From: Maniola hyperantus
Lineage: Eukaryota > Arthropoda > Insecta > Lepidoptera > Nymphalidae
Assembly (NCBI RefSeq): GCF_902806685.2
Contig: NC_048546.1
Location: 3,782,001 to 3,846,000, forward strand
DNA: 64,000 bases
Direction of reading: 5' to 3'
The translations under genes were made by a program, and so were the position numbers. Numbering within the stretch: position 1 is the stretch's first letter; every line of letters begins with the position of its first letter. Of the stretch, positions 41,856 through 54,300 are shown one piece after another. The notes under the pieces were generated by a model. The model saw only the letters and a list, made by a program, of their open reading frames with translations, had not been told where the DNA came from and ran no database searches.

Positions 41856-44566
41856 TCTCGACTCTAGTATCATAAGGTCGGATGTGGATTTTTGCTACTT
41901 TTCAGGAGAGCCAAAACAAAAATGCTAGGGAAATCGGGTCATAATTTCTAAACTACTAGAGATACAATTTCAGTTGTTTTTGTAATATTTAACACTTAAC
42001 TGTTCCTATCATTAACCATTACTTGAAATACTTTATCATTAATAAATAAAATATAAACTCACAATTTCTTCAAAATGGACGATATGCGACTTTATGCTGG
42101 TAATATTCGTAACTGTGCTAAAAAATTGTGTGCATAAGTTGTAAACCGACTTTATGGCTGCAATTTTTACTATTACAAATTTGAAATAAAAGTCGGATCT
42201 ATTACTTAATATTTCATAATACGTCTTAACTGATTATACATAAGTAATATTCGGACAAAAGATCACAGTAGTTATCTCACAAAAATCATTTAGGAGTTTT
42301 GTGAGATAGCAACAATGTACCTATCTGATTTTTCTGAAACTGATTAGTTAGATCTGAAACATAATAATTGCATTCGCCCGATAGTCTGACCATTGCATCC
42401 GTGTAAACCTTGTGACTTCTGAATGAATGAAAATAACATTTACAAATTCACAAATAAAGCCCATTAATTAAAAACAACGGCCAAAAATTGGAAAAAAAAA
42501 TTACAAAGTAATTAGAAACCTACAGTGGGCCAAACATTTTTTGTGGAATTGCATACATGACGGTTACATCAATACAGAAATCTAAAACATGCCAACATAG
42601 CCTGATTTTCCTTATAATGATTAGGTACGTAAAGTAAGAATGGAGGTCAGCAGGTACCTACTGCAAAAGTTGGTTATATTTTACAGTGGATAATGGTTTC
42701 TCATTATGTCGTATATTGGGCGAAAGCGGGGAAGAATTTTAAGTTTATATGTACCTATAACATACTAATGAAGTACAAAAAAGTCTTCTTTAAAGTAGTT
42801 TTTATAAAATAATAACACCCAACATTATTGCGTTAGTTGTAGCCAGGTAATATATTCCGAAATCTGAAAATCCCCGCCGTTCTTATTTTTTTTTTGATAC
42901 AACAAACGGTCCTGATATATCACCTTTGTAAAGGGATGTGGTCTTTAAAAATATGTTGTAGTGCCAAATCAAACTTATCAAAAAGTTTTGTTCCTTCGGA
43001 TGTTCTTGTAAACTGTGACCAATCTCTTAGTTTAGTAATCTGCATTGTTTTCAGCTGTTCCCTTTTTTTCTATTTGTGCATGGATTACATCTTACTCCAC
43101 GTAGGTACATGTTGCATTTTAGCATAAAGCTTGTAATTTATCACCTTTTAGTGTGGTAATCCTTATAATAATCATAAGTAAGCCATAACGATTATCATGC
43201 TCCGATTTTGTGGTCTGATAATTGTGTCGGTCATAAGACCGACACAATTATCAGACCACAAAGTCAATTCTTCAACAATTTCGAGAATACTTTGTTTCTT
43301 CTCTAGTAGATTAATGAAATAAGACAAGATACTGTTTTATTCCTTCCGCTGCAGCTGATGTTTTCAGACCACATTAAAGTAACAACACTGCTGGTAGCAT
43401 CATGAATCGTTTTTAAGGTGGATTTACTGTTAGTCAAATCCGGCATTGCCACTTTTGTAATAAAAAAAATACTTTCTGCTTTCTTGAAAACTCCATTGCT
43501 TCGGTTTCGACTGTTCTTTTTAACAGATACTTTTTAAACTGTTTCTTTCGTGTTTTAGTTAAGTTTTTTTTATTTTTTTACTTTCACTTTGATTAGTTGT
43601 TAAATTAATAAATTAATTTATACTACATTTATATTTAAAGCTTCCTATAATTAGGTATGTTTCGTTAGAATCACTATCATCACATATTGTAGGTGCCTTA
43701 TAATTTCTGCTCTCGATTAATATCAAATTCGGTCGATTATAAGACGGGTAAAGAAGAAAAAAATTTATTAGGTACTCTAATTTTTTAAGGCTACCTTAAA
43801 AACTAGGGCAATAAATTTTTGAACTGATGATTTGAACTATGAATCATAAAAAACACCATAAATGCACGGTTTTTTGCTAAGTGGGGTATTATTATAATAT
43901 ATGTTTAGATTTCCATGGTGTGATTTTCGTGGTCCTAAAAGATTTTCTAGTCTACATTTTCAAAATGTCTTCAGCTTTATTCTGGCTCTTTACTTTTTTC
44001 CCGCAGTTTAGTCCAAAATTTTGGTGAAATAGGATGGATCTCTTACCTATTAATCACATCAACTTTAATGTAGTCACAAACAAAAAGCTTTATTTCAACT
44101 TACTTCCATGAATTTTATTGCAAAATTATTTATATTACAAGGCAAAAAGTCTTAAATGATTCACAGTCCAAATATTAATACAAAAAATTCGAAGCATAAC
44201 ATCTGTTGTGATTTTACCTAACAAAATTATTACATATTTTAGAAGCAGAAGTGCGTAACTGCAGTACCAGCTAGTATTACAAATAAACTTATTTCGTAGC
44301 ATAATGGTCGAACTCAAAATACATCTATCATTTTTCTCCATTGCTTTGGTGCATACATACGCAAGTCAAAAAATATAATTATGGTTCTCCAAATTTTTAG
44401 AATGTGTTCAGATACGACATTATGCATGTATTTATCTTTGCAACGAAAAGAGATAGAAATACTGGTGTCAGCTTGGCAGAAAGAGCCCGAAATGCTCATT
44501 ACCTTTATGTAAAAAAGTGAGTTTGGTCGGAGGTACACATCCGACCTTATGATACTAGAGTCGAGA
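41856..44566. mobile_element. Segment bounded by perfect 31-bp inverted repeats
   Basis: TCTCGACTCTAGTATCATAA... at 41856-41886 is repeated exactly in inverse at 44536-44566. The 2.7-kb interior is AT-rich with no frame longer than about 106 codons. It could be a decayed non-autonomous DNA transposon or two separate copies of a repeat. No convincing target duplication was found, so the class is left open. Confidence 0.4.
43207..43262. repeat. Perfect 26-bp hairpin with 4-nt loop
   Basis: tttgtggtctgataattgtg... (43207-43232) and its exact complement (43237-43262) surround ATAA. It is inside the 41856-44566 segment. Confidence 0.8.
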
Positions 44567-45180
44567 AATATCAATTCACTATCAAAAATTCCCGAATCCC
44601 CAAGACTTAGGAGTTCAGTACCTTGCAGCATCATGATTCAGGAGTTGGGATTCCAAGTTCAATATAAATTTGTCTAGCGTAATAGCACACTCTGGTTGTC
44701 CGCTAGTTTTATCGTATTCAAGAAATAGGCATGTTAAGCCAAAGTTAAAAGTAAATTATTACTAGAGAAGGTCCTTTACTTCGTAAGTTTGTTTCAATAT
44801 CCATGCAATTCACCAGTGCATGTCAGTGTAAAAGATTTAGAATATTATGGAGTTTAAATGAAGATAATTTACACGAGGTATAATATAAATACAATTTTAC
44901 TATTATTACTTCTCCATTGTTTTTAATAATTTAAAAAATTACAAATATCAAAGGGGCGCTGTTATTTTGTCTCTTTCCGGTCGATCTATACACGATGAGT
45001 ATTCCACCTTAGGATATCCGTGGCCAATGGCCATCTTTGACCCAATAAATTAGCAAAATTGGTAAATTTGGATCCAACATTTGGATCGTCCCTTCGCCCC
45101 ATTTTGGTATGTTGTGGACTATTCACAATATTACCAAAGTACTCTGTGACTATTTATTATCTGTAAATCTTTGCTTGAGT
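44567..45180. other. Intergenic before SON
   Basis: No exon or repeat is recognised. AT-rich. Confidence 0.4.
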
Positions 45181-45354
45181 TGTCTATGGCCTATCAAATG
45201 TCAAAATCAGTCAAAATGTCAAAAATTACCAACAAGATGGTGAACGTTTTGCTTATTTTTAATTTGTTGTAGTAATTGAGTTTTCCTATCTCTACAATTC
45301 AATTCGTGTGGTATTGGTCTCCGAAAATCGAATTTCGTTAAGCTATTAACTACG
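45181..45354 (+). promoter_or_regulatory. SON promoter and 5' UTR region
   Basis: Contains clustered TGTCAAAA words (about 45198, 45214, 45222) and a short upstream frame starting at 45237 (aagATGg) that ends before the SON ATG. The start site is not defined. Confidence 0.45.
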
Positions 45355-48300
45355 ATGGCTACCTTAATAGACAAAATAGAGATGCTAATCAAAAGGGAAA
45401 AAACCACACCGGAGCGAAAAAAAGAGGAAACCACGAAGTCCTCAAGTGAGATTCTATCAGAACTTTTTAGTGCCTTCAATGCTGATCCACCGAAGATCGA
45501 GGAGATTTCCTTTAAGAAATCCAAAAAAAGTAAGAAGAAACATAAGAAAGAAAAGAAAAAACGCAGTCGTAGTTCCAGTTCTAGCAGTGACTCCGATAGT
45601 AGTGATTATTCTCATAAACGCAAGAAAAGAAAGAAAAGTAAGTCCAAAAAGCGGAAAGATGACCATTCGCCGTCTCGCCACCGGTCGCACACGCCTGTAT
45701 TAGTTAAAATGGAACCTGAAAAGAAAATAAAGAAGGAAAACAGCCATGTTAAAATTGAATATCCAGTGAAAGAAGAATACAAGGTAAAAAAAGAGAAAGA
45801 TTATAGATTAACTATAAAGGCGGAGGACATTATAGATTTAAGTGACTCTACTAGTAATATTGATGCAAGTATGATACCCATGCCTGAATCACCTAAAGAA
45901 AAACTCGAGTGTAACGATTTACGTTTGAAGCTCGATAAAAAATTAGATGCAGCAGCAGAAAGTGATAAGGCCAAGAGTAAAATTCAAATTAAGAATTTAA
46001 AGTTTAGTGCAGTGTTTGAGGAAACCGTGAAAAAAGCTGAGGAGGAAGCCAGAAAAAAAGCTGAGAAAGAGGAAGAAGGGGAATTGACTGATTCGTCCAG
46101 CAGTAGTGAAAAAGAGGATGAATCAAATTCACAGTTCCCAAAATCTTCAGATCCCGGTGGAATACTAAAGAAACAAGCTGCTGAAGAGATTAAAGTGTAA
46201 GAATATTCAAAAAATTTAATGTTCTGAATTGCTTAGCAAGTGACATGGGCTACTTTTTATCCTGGGATTTCCCAGAGTTCAGACAGGTTTTTAAAAACTT
46301 AAATCAATGAAGTCACAGGCATTAATTAGTTCTTAATGTAGTGTATACTCCCTCAAACAAATAACTCCTTATAATGTAAACATTAATTTCATTTGTTTAC
46401 CTTTGTTATAAGTGTATATTGATTCTCTAGCAATAATAAAAATGGTTGGTCTATTACAATTCATAAAGGAGAGAATATAATATACTGTCGATATTAAAAT
46501 ATAATGTCATATTTGTGTATTTATATTTTCTACAGTACTGCTGAAGAAAAGATTTCACCTAACAAACACAAAAAATCAGAACTCAAATCCTCACGGAGAG
46601 ACGGCAGTAGTTCTAGAAAAAGGTTAGTTAAAAACTATTTTCTTAATACAAGAAAATTTTGCCTTTTAAATGATTAACAATTACTTAGTAATTTACTAGA
46701 TGTATGACTTGTGTATCAAAATTTCATTTTTAATTGTGCTTAAACAGATATTCTAAGATCAAAAAATATTTTGAACACTGAGAAATATCTTTGTGAGGTG
46801 ATTAAATATCTAATAAATTCATGTACCATATTTAAATTATAATGTGCTTAGGTCAGGCAGTAAGTCACGACGTTCAAGATCAGGCTCAGCATCAAAAAGA
46901 AGAAGATCTTCCCAATCTAAATCGAGACGTAGGAGCCATTCGCGACACCGCTCCAGATCTAGGCGAAGGACTCCGTCTAGAATACGGCACAGATCACCTC
47001 CCAAGTCACTGCATAGAAGGTTATCACCACGACATAGAGGCCGACGATCTAGGTAAGAAAGGCAAAATAAAAATGTAATTTGTTTTATTTTATTATAAAG
47101 GCGAAAGTGTGTACGTTTGTTAGTTTGTCCTTCAATCACGCTGTAAGGGAGCAACGAAGTGACCAGATTTTTTGTTATGACGTAACAGGTCTCCAACGGG
47201 TGTGAAACTGGCCGATAGTGAAAAGAAGCGTCTTCTGGAGGTAGCGCGAAGGAATGCAATCAACATGCTCAAAAACGGCGCTGTGCCGGCCGGCGCTGCT
47301 GCGCTACCACCACATACTAGGAACCAAGTTATGGCTGCCATACAGTCTGGGGGTAAGAACTGCTGCTATTCTTTTTGATTCTTCAGATTCTCCAATCTGT
47401 TTATAGTCCAGGGACTGATCGCAGATAGAAGAGAAAGAGAGAAAAAAATCTTTTTAGGATTACTAGCAATAGTGTTGCAGACTATCGATAGTTTTACTAT
47501 TGATAGCTGACCTCGAAAACTATTCAGGTTTTTTTTTCTTATAATATGTCTATCTGCCATCGGCTTTCTAGCCATTATCAGATTTTGGGTAAATGTGTAA
47601 AATTTGTAGAATTTAGGGGGTATTCCAGTAAATATCCTCGCTTTTTGTGTTGTAGATTGTTGAGTATGTTCATCTCTCGTCCAATTCTAGTATGTGCCTG
47701 CCACCTTTTAAGGCGTTTAGTGTTGGCGTTCAAGCAATTCTTGTGCCAATGTGTTAGGGTGTTCAGGATATAGATGCTAGATAGTACTATTTAGTTTACA
47801 ATTGCCATGTGGCATAAGAATCATAAGAGCCCCACAACCCATAGAATCTTTTAGAAGAGCTCATCATTACTCTTTTACTCTGCTGTCCGGTTTATCATTC
47901 TAACTTGATTTGTCAGTCTCAAGTCTTACATTGTGTCATTATCATGACAGGTAAATCAGTAGACGAACTAACGGACTTCTGCAAGCATCTGTCAAAGAAG
48001 GAGGCCCTTGGAGAACTGTCTTCTGTTTCATCCAATGATGAAGACATGAGTGAGAATGAAGATATGATCGCCTTCCATCACCCTTTCCTGGTCAAGGAGA
48101 AGGCGCCTATCGTTATGAACATTCGGGTGAGTTACTAATATTTACCAAACATAAACTGTCGGAAATATCTGTGCTCCTGTGACGTCACGGCTTGACGGCA
48201 CAGCCAGCGAGAAAAGACTACTAAAAACTAAGTGGGAATAGAATAAACCGAAAAAAATCGTGCTTGCTGCGCTCGTGCACATGTGTCAGACCAATTTTTT

Positions 48301-51300
48301 TAGTATTAGGAGTATTAACAGTAGTGAAATAACACTATTTTTCAATACTAAAAAATTTTTTAATCGAAAGTCATCAGGCACAGCTTTTTAATACCACCTT
48401 GTTTTTACTTTTTCAATGTTTTGTATTTGTTTTCCTTTAGGGTGGAGCTCCCCTGCCAATAAAGTCCAGTACCCTGCCTGTGGCCAACAAGGAAGAGCTT
48501 CGGCTGCAATTCCCTGTGTCATCAGGATCACAGCACAGGGACTCAGAGTGGGTGCCCGTCGAGCCCAAGAAGGATAACATGGTAAATAATAACTCTCTCT
48601 CTCTCTCCTACCAATAAAGTCAGTACCCTGGAAATCAAATTAGTATCCTGCCTGTAGCCACTAGCTTTGGCTGCAATTCTGTGTCGTCAGGATCACAGCA
48701 CAGGGAAAAGGCATCAGAGTGGGTGCCCGTCGAGCTTAAGAAGGATAACATGTAAATAATAATAATTCTTCCAAGCCAATAAAGTCTTTTTTGTCATGGT
48801 CACTGTAATAAATTAATTAAGAGGATGTTATGGAAATATGAGGATGTCAAATAAATATTGCTTTTTAATTTCAGCAAGTCGCAAAGTTGAACACAAAACC
48901 ACAAGAGAAAACTAGTTCACCTCCAGCAACAACTAGGTAAGTCACTTTCTGTTCAAAGATTACGGTTATTTTATTATTACTTTCTTTTAAAAAAAAATTG
49001 TCATTCTGAAAATAGAAAGTATTGAAGTAGTGCAACTAGGCTGTTAATGCGAGATTGAATCCCGAGCAAGCGAAGGATTCAAAAATTGAATAAAGAGGTT
49101 GCAACTGATTTTAAGTTACAGTAGTGATGGATTCAAAGGTACAAGATACAAATCACTGCTCTCGTGTGACACAACTTTTCATTAGGAGTTGCTGCAATGC
49201 ATGTATTTAAGCGATGGGCGATTAAAAGATAGAAATTGGCAATCTATTTAAAAAAATCGACTGTTAAGGACCCGAATGTGGAGCAATTGCATTCGATTGG
49301 TTCGTCCCAAACCGACGCGCTTTGTAACTTGCACTTGGTTTTTTTTTTTGTTTTTTCTGTAGTAGTTCGGAGCCGTTGGCCCTACCAGCACCACCAGCAC
49401 CAGCGGCGAGTACGCCGGCGTATATGAAAGGGTTTACTACTGGCACTACAAGTCGTAAGTATTTATTATTCTACTAACTGATGCCAACGAATTTGTCTGC
49501 GTGAATTTAGTGTTTTAAAAATCCCGTGGGAACGGAGCCTATGTCACTCTCCATGTCTTTCTATATCCATGTAAAATATCAGATCAATACGTTGCTCCGT
49601 TGCGGCGTGATTGAAGAACAAACGAATAAACTAACACACTTAATTATATCTATGTAAAAAATCAGATCAATACGTTGCTGCGTTGCGGTGTGATTTAAAA
49701 ACAAACAAACAAACAAACACTGCTATATCCATGTAAAAACGGATATGGAACGCCCTTCCAGCATCAATTTTCCCCTCCAATTTTAATATAGGTATCTTCA
49801 AGCCAAGAGTGAATAGGCATCTTCTAGCCAAGCGTTCTGCATCTTAGACTGCATCATCACTTGCCAGCAGTTCTGATTGTAGCTAGTCTAAAGTATTAAA
49901 ATATATATATATACAGGGTGTAAACAGAACGCTAGCAAAAACTAAGCGTTATTGTCATACTACCTAAACACAATCCAATACCAATAACCATTTGCCTCAT
50001 TTTGTAGTGTAAGTGACTTAGTATTTTTCAAACCCGCAATGTATAGCGTGCAAAACTCGGGTCAATGACCCGCCTACGACGCGGCATTTACTCCGAGTGG
50101 CCTACTTACGGAACGTTCCCCAACCTAAAGCGTCGGTCAGATGTTTTATTTGCAATATGTCGTGAAATTTTACAAAATATAGGTTTTGTTACATCTTTCG
50201 CGTTTTTTTTGTAGTATCATATCACTGATCATCAGTACTATCACCTGTCTTCGTTTTTGCCAGCGTTCTGGTTACATCCATACTTAATATTATAAATGTG
50301 AAAGTGTGTCTGTCTGCCTGTCTGTCTGTCTGCTAGCCTTTCACGGCCCATCCGTTCAACCGATTTTGATGAAATTTGGTACAAAGATAGCTTGCATCCC
50401 GGGGAAGGACTAATTTTTATCCCGGGAAATCAAAGAGTTCCCACGGGATTTTTGAAAACCTAAATCCACGCGGACGAAGTCGCGGGCATCAGCTAGTAGT
50501 CCATAAATTGTTTTATTCAAATCGTTTCTTTTTCCAGAACTAACGTCAGTCCCCGCACTGCCGGCGCCGGGGCCACAAGCCTACCCCCCGGGAGTTGAAC
50601 CACCGAAAATTGTGAGTTCCCTCAGTTTCAATTTTGCGTCGTATCTGATAAACGTATAGGCTATAGTACGCGGCCGAAAGTAATGTAAATCGGCCTTTAG
50701 AATGACATTTCGGCTTTGTAGAGCGTTGTCTCTGTCACTCATACCTATATGACGTTTTGTCGGTCTCAACGACAGGGACAACGCTCTACAAATCTGCTAT
50801 CTCGTTCTAAAGGTCGATGTACATTACTTTCGGCCGCGTACTATAGCCTATATGCCTGGGATGCATAATATCCGTGAAAAGCTAGCATACAGACAGACAC
50901 ACTTTCGCATTTGTAATATTAGCGTGGATTAGTATGGATTTAGTGTTTTAGTTAAAAAACCACAATGTATAAGAATAATAATATTATGTTTTCTTTATTG
51001 GTAGGATCTAGCATCAATCGTGTCACAAAAAATCGCACTAATTCGCAAGGAACAAGAGCAAAATGAATTGAGCACTCTGAGAGGTGTAAGTATACTCTAG
51101 TACACATTGGCCAATGCGTACGGCAAACGTTAGCCAGTGCCTGAGTTATTTACTGGTTGTGCCAAGATCCTTTGATTTATGTGAAATCCTACCAAAAGTC
51201 GGTAACCTAGCCAGCTAATGTACACCGGGCGTGTTGGCCCAGCGTGAACAGGGGGGCTTGTTGTATGTTAAGATCTTAATACACATTAACCTAACTACAT

Positions 51301-54300
51301 TGTCATACTACTGAGTTGTAAATGTCTATATTACAGTATAAATATATTACATACATTGAACCAACAACTCTAATATGACCAAAAAACTGCACTTCACTCA
51401 CTGGCTGTATCATCATGATCAACCCATTGCCGGCCCACTATTGAGCACGGGTCTCCTCTCAGAATGAGAAGGGCTTAGATCATAGTCTGCCACGCTAACC
51501 CAGTGCAGATTGGCAGACTTCATTCACCTTTGAGAACATTATTGAGAACTCAGGCATACATGTTTCTTTTTTTCCTTTACAGTAAAAGCATGTTAATATT
51601 TAATAGCTTAAAATGCACATAACTCTGAAAAGTTAGAGTTGCGTGCCCGGGATCGAAGCCCCGACCTCCCGAATTGAAAGTGACGTCTTAACTTACACTA
51701 CACGTCAAAAAGTAATCTACATCCGCCTTTAGAATGACATTTCGGCTTTGTAGAGTGACAGATATGACGTTTTGACGGTCTCAACGATAGATACAATGCT
51801 TTACAAATCTGCTATCTCCTTCTAAAGGTTTGATTGGATAGTTGGTTTCATTTTCTTTTTTTTGTCAGTTTGGGTGGTCAAAGAGTTCAAGCCTGGGGCA
51901 GTTCACGGGCTCCACTGGCGCCCAAATCCTCACTCCTCGGGAGCTGGCGAGCGGAACACAAGCTTGGGCGAAAAAGGTATGCCTTTTGGGTTAACTCGGG
52001 TTATTCGCTTGGAGATATTGACCTATTTGGACTTATTTATATGCAACTGTCTTGTGATTTAGTCGAATGTGTTCAGGGGATAGGGATATCTTTAATCAAA
52101 CAAAGTTTTACAATTATTTTTTTCTTGAAAAACAGCATTTTTTGCTGTAACCTTTTTCATACAACTTTCATCATCATCATCATCAACCGAAAGACGTCCA
52201 CTGCTGGACATAGGTCTCTTGCAGTGACTTTAATTTGGGTAGTTTAATTAAACTAGCCAATGTGGCTAATTCCATTGTACACAATCTCTAAACTAAACTA
52301 AAATGGCACGTCTAAATCTATTGCTATCCCTTTCATAATGTTGCTTGCGGAAAAGGATGGCACTAAATTTAGACCTGTTAATTTAGTTTAGTTTAGAAAT
52401 TGTGTACAAGAGAATCAGCCCCATTACCTAATTACTTGGAGTTTCATATACTATTTAAACTCATTTATCTTGAAATCAATTACATATTATTGTTCATTAT
52501 TTATGTAAAGTGTTGTTGAGGTTAGATGAAATATTAGTGGTTCGCCCCATACTAAGACTTCATGGTATCCCATAATTCCTATAAGATAGTTTTAACTATA
52601 TATTTGGGTCAATTCTCTTGTACACAATCTCTAAACTAAATTGACAGGTCTAAATCTAGTGCTATCCTTTTCCGCTAGCAACATTATGACAGGGATAGCA
52701 AAAGATTTAGACGTGTCATTTTAGTTTAGTTTAGAGATTGTGTACAAGAGAATCGGCCCTATTGTAATATGTAGTTAACTTTTAACATTAGGCGCAAAAA
52801 GACCTACTTAAAGATTATTATTAGAGATGGTTGAATTTTGCTAATAGCGCCATTTATTAAGATAATTATGAAGTTATGTTGAAATACTGATGCCTATTAA
52901 AATGAAATAATTTCGTCTCTTTATAATATTTATTTAATTTTAGTATTTGTTGTTCAAGTATAGGATATAACTGAAATTATACACAATTTTCAGTTTCTAA
53001 TTTATAGCCGTTTTTTATATAGCGTTTATTCAATCTCCACTTTAAAGCCCCCCATTTCGTATGACAGCCCCCCTGAAATAAAGATTTTTATATTTTAAAA
53101 GCAATATTCAGTTGAAGGCCAGTTTACATACTATTTAAATTTGTAGTTATTGTGTTCAGTAATTCAGAAGTTATGAGGTTCTGACAGACGGACAGATGGA
53201 CAAGTGCAAGTTCACTCAAGTAGACTCCAGAGACCTGGTTTCGATTGGGCATTCAATTTTAAAATTGTTGATTAAAGATATCCCTATCATTACTAAGTTA
53301 TGTACTTAGATTTCAAAGATAATTATGCAGTAAAATGTATACATTCACAATTTTTTGACTGCACTCACTTTTGGTATATATATAATTATATTATAAATAC
53401 ATAAGTATATTATGAGTTATGACATACACATAAAAACCTCAATATTAAACAGAACCAGGCAAAGGCGCCGCCATAATATAATATTCAAATTAAATTTCAT
53501 AAATTTACATATTTTACTAACCGATAAAGTGGTCCCAATTTAACGGTAAAAGAATGTGATTCTCAAACCCACTGACATTTATTTTTGCGTATTTTTAATC
53601 CACTCTCAAGTCTCAGCTTTCGTTAGACAGACTATTATTACATCTAAAACTCTAATAATAATCTCTCTAATATTATATCTAAAACTATTGCTATCATCTG
53701 AAACAATATAAAATACATAACAATCCTTGTAGATTATTATTTTTATCAATATTATCTATACTAAATAAAATTTTAACACAGTTTAATTTAATTTATTAAC
53801 TTTTTCAATTATTAAAATAACCTCGTTCTGTTTAATACTGCGATACTCTAAATAACTTTTCTTTCAGCTCAAAGCGGTCGGGATTCGCGTTACCCTCTCT
53901 ATGCGCCGGCGGCTTTGGTCGGAACTCATAATACAATATGTATTATCCTTTCTGACTTGTTATACATTATATACGATGGTTATGACAACATTGCTATTTT
54001 TAATTGGTCACAAATACATATTTATCTTATTATAATAATAATTAATGCATGAAAAAATTCATTTATCCATGATGCGCAAAACTGATTTTTTTCTGGATAT
54101 ATACTGCGTCATCAAATCCAAAAACGAGTATAACTTTTTGGGGAGATAAAATGATAATTAACTTGATGAATAATATACAGGCTTTAATTAGAACTCTAGC
54201 AAAAACAATGACGGGTGATAGTACTGATGATCAATGATAAGATACCAAAAAAAAAACGCGACAAATTAATTAAAAACCCAGTAGTTTTTAAAAGTTCGCA

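Noticed and set aside
44314..44634. 106-codon minus-strand frame as a gene
   Set aside because: No family features, AT-rich codons, and it spans the 31-bp inverted repeat of a putative transposon.
51834..52247. 137-codon plus-strand frame as a gene
   Set aside because: It runs out of frame across SON exon 11 and into intron repeats.
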